A DNA stretch of 64,000 nt from Saprospiraceae bacterium (lineage in GTDB: Bacteria; Bacteroidota; Bacteroidia; Chitinophagales; Saprospiraceae). The DNA is taken from assembly GCA_026129545.1 (NCBI GenBank), contig JAHCHX010000001.1, forward strand, positions 2,541,501 to 2,605,500, written 5' to 3'. Below the pieces are notes generated by a model that was given only the letters and a program-made list of their open reading frames with translations, had not been told where the DNA came from and made no database searches. How positions within the stretch are numbered: position 1 is the stretch's first letter; each line of letters opens with the position of its first letter. The position numbers and the translations under genes were made by a program. Shown here one piece after another: positions 8,026-15,643 of this stretch.

Positions 8026-10184
8026 AAGAAGCACGCGGCAAAGTCCCGAAGATAGCACTCATTGGCAACCCGAACAGCGGCAAATCCACGGTTTTCAACC
8101 AACTGACCGGGCTGCGTCAAAAAACTGGCAATTTTCCCGGGGTGACGGTGGAAGTGAAGGAAGGTCGTTTGCGCTTCCCCAGCGGAGCGGAGGCGCTCTT
8201 GATTGACCTGCCCGGCACTTACAGCTTGCACCCCACCTCTTCCGACGAGAAAATCGTCACGACCGTGCTCACCAATCCCAAGGATGATTTTTACCCTGAC
8301 GCACTGGTCTATGTGGCCGACGTGACACACTTGGAGAAGCATTTGCTGTTGTTTACGCAGCTGCTTGACTTGGGCTTGCCGATGCTTATGGCGCTCAATA
8401 TGGCCGATACTGCCGCTGAAGCAGGCATCAAAGTGAACACTGGCAAATTGGCCGAACGCTTTGGGGTGCCGGTGGTCTCCATCAGTGGGCGCACAGGCGA
8501 GAACATCCAGAAGTTGTTGCTCGATTTGGAAAAATTGCTGAACGGCGACGGGCACCACCGACGCCCCACATCGGCATTTTATCCTTTGCGGGAGGTCGAA
8601 AAACAGGTGGCCGATGCGGCACAGCTCAATGTTGCGACGGGTAGCCCCTATCACGCCTTGTTGCTGGCCCATCATCACGCTTGGTTGCCTTTTTTGCAAA
8701 AACAGGAACGTGAGACATTGGCCGCCATCGTGCAGACCAAAGATTTCCAGTCCTTGCGGGTGCAGGTGGACGAAACCCTCGACCGCTTCGACCGCTTCAC
8801 GCCCATCGTGCGGCAGACGGTGTCGCAACCTTCCGTCGAGCCCACCACTTTTACTGACCGTATTGACACCATCCTGACGCACCGTTGGTTTGGGCCACTT
8901 ATCTTTTTTGGCGTGATGCTGCTGGTCTTTATGGCGATATTTTTTGGATACGACATCACGGGCGGCTGGGTGGAAAGCGGCATTGGCGTAGTGATAGATG
9001 CCATTAGCGGGGGTTTGAGAGAAAATTGGTTCACCGACTTGCTGACCAAAGGGGTATTGCCGGGCTTGCAGGGCATCTTGGTTTTTGTGCCTCAAATCGC
9101 GCTGCTTTTTCTGCTCATCACCATTTTGGAAGAAGTGGGCTACATGGCGCGGGCGGTATTTATTTTTGATAAAACCATGCGCCGCTTTGGCATGAACGGG
9201 CGGAGCATCGTGGCGCTCATTGGCGGTGGTGCTTGCGCGGTGCCAGCCATCATGGGCACACGCACCATCAGCAACTGGAAAGAGCGGCTCATCACGGTAA
9301 TGGTGACGCCATTCATCAGTTGCAGCGCACGCATCCCGGTCTATCTGGTGCTCATCCCGGTGGCTTTGCCCCACAGCAGCTGGTGGACCAAGTCGCTCGT
9401 GTTTGGTGGGATGTATTTCTTCGGGCTGCTCGCCGCCTTGGGGGCTGCCTACACATTCAAGAAGCTCTTGCGGACCAGCGACCCTTCCTATCTCGCGCTG
9501 GAGCTCCCCGTCTATCGGATGCCCCACTGGAAAAACGTGTGGCTCACGGTGTGGGAAAAAGTCAAAGCCTTTATCAGCGGCGCAGGCAAAATCATTCTCT
9601 ATATCTCTGTCATCTTGTGGATTTTAGGCAACACGGGGCCGTCCGGCGCTTTGGATAACGCCGAGGCGCAGGTGAAGGCCACCGCTACGGCAGAGATATC
9701 GCAAGACTCGCTCGACGACTTGGTGGCTGCCAAAAGGCTGGAAGCCTCGTTCGCGGGCATGGTGGGCAAGGCTATAGAACCACTCATCGCGCCGCTTGGC
9801 TACGATTGGAAAATCGGCATTGCCTTGCTCTCTTCATTTGCGGCAAGAGAGGTGTTCAATGGCACGATGTACACCATTTACAGCCTTGAGAGCGTGGGCA
9901 GGGTGGAGGAGGAGGAAGCCGCCAACCAACGTCCTTTTGAGCGTTATAGCCGTTTGCGAAGGCAAATGCGAGAGGATACTTTTAGGGACGGACGGCCTGT
10001 CTATACTTTGGCGACAGGCATCTCGCTGCTGGTTTTTTACGCGCTGGCGATGCAGTGCATGAGCACTCTGGCTGTGGTGCGCCGCGAGACGGGCAGCTGG
10101 AAATGGCCTTTGTTCCAGTTCTTCTTCATGAGTGGGCTGGCCTATCTGTGCGCGTGGGTGGCGTTTACGGTGTTGTCAAGATAA
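8022..10184 (+). CDS. feoB: FeoB, ferrous iron transporter
   Basis: 720-residue inner-membrane Fe(II) transporter with an N-terminal G-protein domain. Seen: G1 GNPNSGKST (about residues 16-24), GNFPGVTVE with the G2 threonine, G3 DLPG (66-69), G4 NMAD, then a spacer domain and from about residue 285 the membrane part with paired Gate motifs, including GGGACAVPAIMGTRTI and the cysteine-containing PFISCSARIPVY. G1 has Ser-Thr where most FeoB have Thr-Thr. It overlaps feoA by 4 nt, and its stop is 1 nt from the stop of the convergent helicase gene, so no separate terminator fits between them. Confidence 0.95.
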   Translation: MKEARGKVPKIALIGNPNSGKSTVFNQLTGLRQKTGNFPGVTVEVKEGRLRFPSGAEALLIDLPGTYSLHPTSSDEKIVTTVLTNPKDDFYPDALVYVADVTHLEKHLLLFTQLLDLGLPMLMALNMADTAAEAGIKVNTGKLAERFGVPVVSISGRTGENIQKLLLDLEKLLNGDGHHRRPTSAFYPLREVEKQVADAAQLNVATGSPYHALLLAHHHAWLPFLQKQERETLAAIVQTKDFQSLRVQVDETLDRFDRFTPIVRQTVSQPSVEPTTFTDRIDTILTHRWFGPLIFFGVMLLVFMAIFFGYDITGGWVESGIGVVIDAISGGLRENWFTDLLTKGVLPGLQGILVFVPQIALLFLLITILEEVGYMARAVFIFDKTMRRFGMNGRSIVALIGGGACAVPAIMGTRTISNWKERLITVMVTPFISCSARIPVYLVLIPVALPHSSWWTKSLVFGGMYFFGLLAALGAAYTFKKLLRTSDPSYLALELPVYRMPHWKNVWLTVWEKVKAFISGAGKIILYISVILWILGNTGPSGALDNAEAQVKATATAEISQDSLDDLVAAKRLEASFAGMVGKAIEPLIAPLGYDWKIGIALLSSFAAREVFNGTMYTIYSLESVGRVEEEEAANQRPFERYSRLRRQMREDTFRDGRPVYTLATGISLLVFYALAMQCMSTLAVVRRETGSWKWPLFQFFFMSGLAYLCAWVAFTVLSR

Positions 10185-10185
10185 A

Positions 10186-11541
10186 TCATGCAGCATCCCC
10201 CCCCACTTTGGGTTTGCCCTTGCCCCTTCTTCTTCGTCGCCTTCTTTGCGATTTTTCACCTTCGCCCGGAGGCTTTTTATCGGTCTCTTGTTTTCCCGTG
10301 CTGACAGGTTTCGCCTTCTGTGGCTTGCGGCGCGAGCGATGGCGGTCGCGCTCCTCGCCTGAGCCGATATGTGGCGGCACGGGGATTTTCGGCACCTCGT
10401 TGCCAATCAATTTTTCGATGCGCTTGAAGCGCACCAAGTCTGCGTGAGAGACCAAGGTGAGGGCGGCGCCCTTGCGGGCGGCGCGGGCCGTGCGACCGAT
10501 GCGGTGCACATAGTCCTCTGCGTCGCGCGGCACGTCGTAGTTCACCACGAGGTCAATGCCGTCAATGTCAATGCCTCGGCTGAGCACGTCGGTGGCGACG
10601 AGAATGTCGGTTTGGCGGTTGCGGAAGGCGAGCATCACCTGTTCGCGCTCTTCCTGCTCGAGGTCGCTGCTGATTCGGGCAATTGGCAGCCCTCGGCTTT
10701 TCAATTGCTGGTAGAGTTGGCCGACGGCGATTTTGCTCGAGCAGAATATTAAGATGCGCTGACCCGTGCGGTCTTTCAGAATATCGGCTATCAGCGGCAA
10801 TTTCTGGCGGTCGTTCACCATGTAGGCTCCCTGGCTGACCCCCTCGGCGGGTTTCGACAGGGCAATGCTGACGGTGACGGGGTTGCGTAAGAGGGTTTTG
10901 GCCAATTTCATCACCCCTTGTGGCATGGTGGCGGAAAAGAGCAGGCTCTGCCGTTGGGGATTGAGTGTTTTGATGATTTTGGTGAGGTCGGGCATGAAAC
11001 CCATGTCGAGCATTCTGTCGGCCTCGTCAAGCACGAGAAAGCGCAGACGCGAAAAATTGACGTAGCCCAAATTGATATGCGCAAGCAGCCGTCCCGGCGT
11101 GGCGATGATGATGTCGGTGCCGCTTGTGATGGCCTCTTTGCCTTGCGCAAAATCTTTCCCGCCGCCGCCGCCATAGACGGCAATGGAGGAGATGTCGGTG
11201 AAATAGGAATACGCGGCAATGGCTTGGTCAATCTGCATGGCCAGCTCGCGGGTCGGCACGATGATGAGCGCCTGCGTATAGTTGGCCTCGTTCGATTCCA
11301 ATATCTTGTGGATGATGGGCAGCACGAAGGCGGCTGTTTTCCCAGTGCCCGTCTGCGCGATGCCGATAAGGTCTTTGCCCTCTAAAATCACGGGAATAGC
11401 TTTCGCCTGTATGGGGGTAGCAGTTTTAAAATTGAGGGCCTCTATGCCGTCGAGCAAGTCGGGGTCGAATCCAAATTCAGTAAAATCCAATGAGTGGTTG
11501 TTTTTTGACTCGTTGCGGTGGAGGGCTTTCCCTTCACTCAA
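10186..11541 (-). CDS. DEAD-box RNA helicase (RhlE-like), no ATG start
   Basis: 451-residue ATP-dependent RNA helicase. All core motifs are present: Q-motif region TPIQAKAIP, Walker A AQTGTGKT, PTRELAMQ, VLDEADRMLDMGF, SAT, and HRIGRTARAARKG; the C-terminal tail is very basic (RRRRRRRGKGK), typical of RNA-binding extensions. The frame has no ATG near its start. It opens at TTG 11541 after a TGA, and a second TTG at the codon before DFTEFGFDPDLL fits the usual RhlE N-terminus better. The first TTG lies in the loop of the hairpin at 11507-11562. Convergent with feoB, 1 nt apart. Confidence 0.9.
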   Translation of the reverse strand: MSEGKALHRNESKNNHSLDFTEFGFDPDLLDGIEALNFKTATPIQAKAIPVILEGKDLIGIAQTGTGKTAAFVLPIIHKILESNEANYTQALIIVPTRELAMQIDQAIAAYSYFTDISSIAVYGGGGGKDFAQGKEAITSGTDIIIATPGRLLAHINLGYVNFSRLRFLVLDEADRMLDMGFMPDLTKIIKTLNPQRQSLLFSATMPQGVMKLAKTLLRNPVTVSIALSKPAEGVSQGAYMVNDRQKLPLIADILKDRTGQRILIFCSSKIAVGQLYQQLKSRGLPIARISSDLEQEEREQVMLAFRNRQTDILVATDVLSRGIDIDGIDLVVNYDVPRDAEDYVHRIGRTARAARKGAALTLVSHADLVRFKRIEKLIGNEVPKIPVPPHIGSGEERDRHRSRRKPQKAKPVSTGKQETDKKPPGEGEKSQRRRRRRRGKGKPKVGGDAA

Positions 11542-11562
11542 AGGCCTTCACCGCAACGAGTC
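11507..11562 (-). repeat. Strong hairpin across the helicase start region
   Basis: Perfect 14-bp arms GACTCGTTGCGGTG (11507-11520) and CACCGCAACGAGTC (11549-11562), extended inward by a further imperfect stem (AGGGCTTT / AAAGGCCT). One arm is in the 5' untranslated region and the other is in the first codons of the helicase; the candidate TTG start codon is in the loop. Such a fold would hinder initiation unless unwound. Confidence 0.75.
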
Positions 11563-11587
11563 TTTTGTTAATGGATAAATTTAGGCA

Positions 11588-11595
11588 CAAAGGTA
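11588..11595 (-). promoter_or_regulatory. -7 box of the helicase promoter
   Basis: TACCTTTG on the minus strand, identical to the his operon -7 box, placing transcription start near 11582 and giving a 5' leader of about 40 nt that contains one arm of the hairpin. I did not find a convincing -33 TTTG at the right distance. Confidence 0.5.
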
Positions 11596-11660
11596 AGTCG
11601 CTTCAAGGGCTTTGAGCCGCGAAGGGGCGGCGGGTTTTATTTCTGATAATCAACAACTTT

Positions 11661-13131
11661 GTAAAAACTTAGCCAGCCTTAAAAACGATAGTTTTCCTAT
11701 CAAAAGCGTTTGTCAGGTTCTGGAACACGTTCATTGAATGTTTGCGTAGAGTTGAGGTAAATGATTGTATGCGTGCATAGTGCTGCGCCCCTTTAAAGGT
11801 TTGGAAATTGGTGGCGACCTTTTGTTTGGTCTTCAGGCAACGGATGTCGCGCTCGGCTTGGTTGTTGGTGAACGGCACGTTTTGCTCAAAGGCAAAGGCA
11901 AGCCACTCGTCCCGGTGCTTGACCAGGCGATTGAGCAGGTTGCGTCCCTTCGAGTTTTTGGGCTTTCCTCTTTTGCCCTGTTTGGGGGGCGGCTCTTCCC
12001 TGTCGGCCGATTGGCAGATTTGCTCGAAGTGGTGCCGCCAGGTTTGAGGGTCGGCCACCGACCCGGTGCCCTTTTGGCTGGCTTGGTAGAGTTGCAGGAC
12101 AAACTGGTGCATTTGGGAGGCCCATTTTGAGCCGTTTTCCGCCAGATTGGTCAGTTCCCGGAGCAGGTGCGCGCCACAGAGGGCGTGCTTGCACTGTTGA
12201 AAGTCAAAATAACTGGCCCAGCAGTCGTGCACGGCCCGCTTGGTGAAGTCCTTGAGCAGCGAGGCTTCGGATTCGAGCGCCTCCTTGCCCCGTTTTTTGT
12301 GGACGAACAGGTGGGTGAACAGCGCGGTCGAGGCGACGTGGAACCAGTGGAGTTTTTTCTCCACCCGCATGCCCGTTTCATCAAAATGAACCACATCGGA
12401 GGCCAAAACCGCCGTTTTGATTTGTTCCTCAATCGGCTCAAGGGCTTGGTACATGCCAGCGTTGGCCGTCAGGGCGGTGCTTTCGTTGAACGAACAGCCC
12501 CACAGGTCGCCCATGAGTTGCTCGATTTTCTCCAGCGGCAGTTTGTAGTCGTTGTTCAACAGGACGCTCAGCGCCTTGATCCGGGAACCGTACTGCACAG
12601 GCTGGCCTACCTCGGGCGGAAAACAGCCCCAATGCTGCCTGCCACAACAGACCGCCACGCCCAACTGGTGCTCCGTGACCTCCATGCGGGGTGCGGGAAT
12701 ATCGAACACCTGGCGCTTTTGGGCCACTTCAACCACGTCGGCAGTGGAAAAATCCTTCGAACAGCAGGAGCAGGATGTGGCATGGTGCACCACAACGTGG
12801 TCCACCGTGTCCACCATCTTGAGCGTCTTGCCTTTGTGGCCCAACTGGCCGCCGCTCTTTTTGGGCGGCTCTTTGGGAAGGCCCGGTTTCTTGGACAAAC
12901 CATCTGACGACGGCGGCTTGTGACTGTTCTTGCTGTTCATCTTTAGGCGCGAACGCAATTCGGCAACTTCCGCCCGAAGGGCAGCATTCTCGGATTCCAG
13001 TGCCTCAACCTTGGCAAGCAAGACCATGACCAAATCCTTCAATACCGATATGTCATTCGATAACTCCATGAACCAGATGTATTCGCTAAAACAATTTTAC
13101 ATTGACTTGGGTTGGATGCCTAAGTTTTTAC
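11661..13131 (-). mobile_element. Complete IS66-family insertion sequence (1471 bp)
   Basis: Ends are imperfect inverted repeats: GTAAAAACTTAGCCAGCC at 11661 and, read from the other end, GTAAAAACTTAGGCATCC at 13131. They are flanked by a perfect 8-bp direct repeat ACAACTTT at 11653-11660 and 13132-13139; 8 bp is the IS66-family target duplication. It carries one gene (tnpC-like) without the accessory tnpA/tnpB of classical IS66, as in the single-gene IS66 subgroup. The perfect duplication and intact transposase point to recent insertion. It sits between the helicase promoter region and the ABA4-like gene and disrupts no recognisable ORF. Confidence 0.93.
11669..13069 (-). CDS. IS66-family transposase (TnpC type)
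   Basis: 466-residue DDE transposase, full length. In order: an N-terminal coiled coil (residues 1-45), SKNSHKPPSSDG, a Cys-rich zinc-binding patch (CSCC near 100-103 and CC near 141), then the catalytic core with D230 in HFDETGMRV, D282 in AVHDCWASYFDF, and E406 in NNQAERDIRCLK. ATG 13069. No frameshift or stop, so it is likely active. It fills almost the whole IS, with 8 bp to the left end and 62 bp to the right end. Confidence 0.95.
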   Translation of the reverse strand: MELSNDISVLKDLVMVLLAKVEALESENAALRAEVAELRSRLKMNSKNSHKPPSSDGLSKKPGLPKEPPKKSGGQLGHKGKTLKMVDTVDHVVVHHATSCSCCSKDFSTADVVEVAQKRQVFDIPAPRMEVTEHQLGVAVCCGRQHWGCFPPEVGQPVQYGSRIKALSVLLNNDYKLPLEKIEQLMGDLWGCSFNESTALTANAGMYQALEPIEEQIKTAVLASDVVHFDETGMRVEKKLHWFHVASTALFTHLFVHKKRGKEALESEASLLKDFTKRAVHDCWASYFDFQQCKHALCGAHLLRELTNLAENGSKWASQMHQFVLQLYQASQKGTGSVADPQTWRHHFEQICQSADREEPPPKQGKRGKPKNSKGRNLLNRLVKHRDEWLAFAFEQNVPFTNNQAERDIRCLKTKQKVATNFQTFKGAQHYARIQSFTSTLRKHSMNVFQNLTNAFDRKTIVFKAG

Positions 13132-13166
13132 ACAACTTTTAAATTTCCCCGCGTTTTCGCGGTGAA

Positions 13167-13595
13167 TCACCCGACTTCCCATTTTTTGGTTTTAAAAAAA
13201 CGCACGACGAGGTAGAGCAGCAACCCCGCTGGCCCTGTCAGCATTGTGAGCAACAAACTGGGGATGAGAAAAATATGCCCGATTTTCAGCTGCCGCGCAT
13301 CGTGCGTTTGCCAAGTGCCGACGAGCAGACAGAACGAAAGGTAGTTGAGCCAGCCCGTCAGGAGCATTTCCTTGCTGCGGAACAGGTTGGTCAATCCATC
13401 CAACGAGCGCAGGCTGCCGCCACCTTCCGCCCCCACTAAGTATTGAATGGTGAAAATAGCCGCCGCCAACAACAACACGACCGCCGAGCCAAAGGCAATG
13501 GGTTCGGTGTATTGCCATCTGGGAGCAAAAATCAACAGCGCCCACGGGATGAAAATCAGCACGCTGGCGTACCAGTAAAAATCGTCGGATGACAT
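13167..13595 (-). CDS. ABA4-like (DUF4281) membrane protein
   Basis: 142 residues with four predicted membrane helices (about 7-27, 33-52, 78-95, 105-132). The C-terminal HIFLIPSLLLTMLTGPAGLLLYLVVRF is the hallmark of the ABA4-like family, named after a plant carotenoid-related protein; its bacterial role is not established. It lies downstream of nadC on the same strand, separated by a repeat-rich 104-nt gap, and its 3' end is 28 nt from the right target duplication of the IS66 element. Confidence 0.75.
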   Translation of the reverse strand: MSSDDFYWYASVLIFIPWALLIFAPRWQYTEPIAFGSAVVLLLAAAIFTIQYLVGAEGGGSLRSLDGLTNLFRSKEMLLTGWLNYLSFCLLVGTWQTHDARQLKIGHIFLIPSLLLTMLTGPAGLLLYLVVRFFKTKKWEVG

Positions 13596-13640
13596 GAGTT
13601 TAGTTGTTGGTTACTGGTTCATAGTTATTGGTTCTTAGTT

Positions 13641-13708
13641 GTTCGTTTTCAGTTGTTTGCTTGCCATCTATCGCTCTCCGAACGAAGAACAAACAACTAT
13701 CAACGAAC
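13641..13708. repeat. Inverted repeat with AGTTGTT-type low-complexity sequence
   Basis: Arms GTTCGTTTTCAGTTGTTTG (13641-13659) and CAAACAACTATCAACGAAC (13690-13708) pair over 16 of 19 positions. The arm at 13690-13708 includes the end of nadC and its tandem stops TGA TAG. The flank 13605-13650 consists of loose repeats of GTTNTTGGTT/AGTTGTT. It may end nadC transcription, but there is no clear U-run. Confidence 0.6.
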
Positions 13709-14560
13709 AATTTTCAAACTAAGGTCCAGCGGTTGCGCCGAATGAGTCAAGGCGCCTGCCGAAACATAATTGACCCCTGTTTGGGCATATTTTCTGACGT
13801 TGAAAAGGGTGATGCCGCCAGAGGCTTCGGTCTCGAAACGACCGCCCACTATAGCGACGGCTTCGTGCAAAATCGGAATTTCAAAATTGTCGAACATGAT
13901 GCGCGTGATGCCGCCCGTGTTCAAAACTTCCTCTAACTCAACCAAGTTGCGTACTTCGACCGTGATGCCGAGATTGAGATTTTTTTCCTTCAAATAGGCA
14001 CGCGCTCTTTCGATGGCTTTGCGAACACCACCCGCCGCGTCGGCGTGGTTGTCTTTTATCATTATCCAGTCATAAAGGCCCCATCTGTAGTTTTCGCAGC
14101 CGCCGATTTTGACGGCCCATTTTTCCAGAAAGCGAATGAGAGGCGTGGTCTTGCGCGTGTCGAGCACTTTCACAGGCAAGTCGCCGACCTCGAAGGCGAA
14201 GCGGCTGCTGAGCGTGGCGATGCCGCTCATGCGCTGCATGGTGTTGAGGGTAAGGCGCTCGGCTTGTAGCAAGGCACGCGTGTTGGCCTCTACCTCAAAG
14301 CCGGTCTGCCCGAAGAGCACGTCGGAGCCGTCGGGCTTGTGGACGGTCATTTTGGCGGTCGGGTCGAGGTGGCGGAAGATGCGCTCGGCCAGCTCTATGC
14401 CCGCCAACACGCCGTAGTCTTTGATTTTCAACACGGCGCGGCTGCGGCTGTCTGCCGGAATCGTCGCCAAAGAGGTGTGGTCGCCCGCGCCGATGTCTTC
14501 TTTCAGTCCGGCGACGATGAAGTCGTTGATTTGTGCGTCGGTGATTTGCTGTGGTCGCAT
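13700..14560 (-). CDS. nadC: NadC, nicotinate-nucleotide diphosphorylase (quinolinate phosphoribosyltransferase)
   Basis: 286-residue cytoplasmic enzyme making nicotinate mononucleotide from quinolinate and PRPP in NAD synthesis. Visible family motifs: EDIGAGDHTS near the N-terminus, LNTMQRMSGIAT, the substrate-binding DTRKTTPLIR with its Arg-Lys, KIGGCENYRWGLYDWIMIKDNH, VEVRNLVELEE, IMFDNF and EASGGITLFN. ATG 14560, normal length. The redoxin gene ends 22 nt upstream on the same strand. nadA and nadB are not in the window. Confidence 0.96.
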   Translation of the reverse strand: MRPQQITDAQINDFIVAGLKEDIGAGDHTSLATIPADSRSRAVLKIKDYGVLAGIELAERIFRHLDPTAKMTVHKPDGSDVLFGQTGFEVEANTRALLQAERLTLNTMQRMSGIATLSSRFAFEVGDLPVKVLDTRKTTPLIRFLEKWAVKIGGCENYRWGLYDWIMIKDNHADAAGGVRKAIERARAYLKEKNLNLGITVEVRNLVELEEVLNTGGITRIMFDNFEIPILHEAVAIVGGRFETEASGGITLFNVRKYAQTGVNYVSAGALTHSAQPLDLSLKIVR

Positions 14561-14582
14561 GAATAGTGGATTTGTGGATTGG

Positions 14583-15146
14583 TTACTCCTTCCATTTAAT
14601 GTTGCACCCCCCGCTCGGTCGTTGAATTGCGGGGGCGGGTTTTCCGGCCAAAACTGCGTCCAGCGCCGTCCGCAAATCTTCGCCCGTCGGGGGAATCGGA
14701 TTGCGCTTGGGGCGGCTGGGGTCGAGTTGGCCGCGATAAAAGAGTTTCAAATCATGGTCAAAAACATAAAAATCTGGCGTACAAGCCGCGTCGTAAGCGC
14801 GGGCCACGTCCTGACTTTCGTCGTAAAGGTAGGGAAATGTGTAGCCCGCTTCCGCCGCGTGGGTTTTCATTTTGTCGGGCGCATCTTCGGGATGGGTCAC
14901 CACGTCGTTGCTGCTGATGCCGACAAACGATACGCCTTTCGACTTATATTCCGCCACCACGTTCACGATTTCGGGGTTGACGTAGAGGACGTAGGGGCAG
15001 TGGTTGCACAGGAACATCACCACCGTCGCCCGTGCGCCAGCGGCCACGTCTTTCAGCGCGACGGTTTTCCCGCTCACCGTGTCGGGCAAGGCAAAATCCG
15101 GGGCTTTGGTGCCGAGCGGAAGCATATTTGATTCGGTGTAGGCCAT
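14583..15146 (-). CDS. Thioredoxin-like peroxiredoxin/redoxin family protein
   Basis: 187 residues of AhpC/TSA-redoxin type, probably cytoplasmic. It starts with the fold's N-terminal APDFALPDTVSGK and carries the active-site motif FLCNHCPYV (a CxxC), followed by GISSNDVVTHPED and TPDFYVFDHDLKLFYRG, as in uncharacterised redoxins of about 190 residues. I chose ATG 15146 because upstream sequence is only a 10-bp tandem repeat that stays open in all three frames; one such frame would add over 150 residues. The first 18 nt are identical to those of the unrelated gene at 19828. Confidence 0.85.
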   Translation of the reverse strand: MAYTESNMLPLGTKAPDFALPDTVSGKTVALKDVAAGARATVVMFLCNHCPYVLYVNPEIVNVVAEYKSKGVSFVGISSNDVVTHPEDAPDKMKTHAAEAGYTFPYLYDESQDVARAYDAACTPDFYVFDHDLKLFYRGQLDPSRPKRNPIPPTGEDLRTALDAVLAGKPAPAIQRPSGGCNIKWKE

Positions 15147-15150
15147 TTTG

Positions 15151-15457
15151 AATAAGGGTTGATGAGAGTTGATAAGAGTTGATGAGGGTTGATGAGAGTT
15201 GATAAGGGTTGATGAGGGTTGATAAGAGTTGATAAGGGTTGATGAGGGTTGATAAGAGTTGATGAGGGTTGATGAGGGTTGATAAGAGTTGATGAGGGTT
15301 GATAAGAGTTGATGAGGGTTGATGAGGGTTGATAAGAGTTGATGAGGGTTGATAAGAGTTGATGAGGGTTGATAAGAGTTGATAAGAGTTGATGAGGGTT
15401 GATGAAGGTTGATGAGAGTTGATGAGGGTTGATGAAGGTTGATGAGGGTTGATGAGG
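15151..15457. repeat. 10-bp minisatellite, about 30 copies of GATRAGRGTT
   Basis: Perfectly phased 10-bp units (GATGAGGGTT, GATAAGAGTT, GATGAGAGTT, GATGAAGGTT variants) without spacers, ending 5 nt before the redoxin start codon. On the coding strand the unit AACYCTYATC contains no stop in any phase, so all three frames read as STLINPHQPS-like decapeptide repeats. Two inverted unit copies lie at 15624-15641. Copy number is likely variable. Confidence 0.95.
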
Positions 15458-15643
15458 AGAGTGTCCACAAAAGTGTGTCACCCCAATTCGGGCAATGAGA
15501 AAACACAGAGACACGGTGGCACAGAGTTTTGGTTTTCAATGATTGCGCTTCTTTGAGCGCAGCGTTCGCCGTGTAAAAAAACATGCAGGAAGGTTTGACA
15601 CGCTTTTCTGAACATTCCCCCTTTATCAACCCTCATCAACCTG
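15458..15643. other. Gap between minisatellite and peptidase gene, with inverted unit copies
   Basis: No gene seen. At 15624-15641 TATCAACCCTCATCAACC is the reverse complement of the minisatellite unit (nearly two copies), 2 nt from the peptidase stop. In a minus-strand transcript this segment can pair with any unit of the array. The remainder (15458-15620) shows no clear promoter. Confidence 0.6.

Noticed and set aside
7953..9527. 524-codon minus-strand frame opposite feoB
   Set aside because: Antisense to unmistakable FeoB; no recognisable motif and His/Gln-rich composition typical of shadow frames.
15151..15457. CRISPR array
   Set aside because: The unit is 10 bp, directly tandem, with no spacers and no cas genes nearby.
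14583..15629. 348-residue protein made of the redoxin plus the decapeptide repeat
   Set aside because: The array is open in every frame simply because the unit has no stop; ATG 15146 gives the normal redoxin N-terminus. Kept only as a possibility in the findings.
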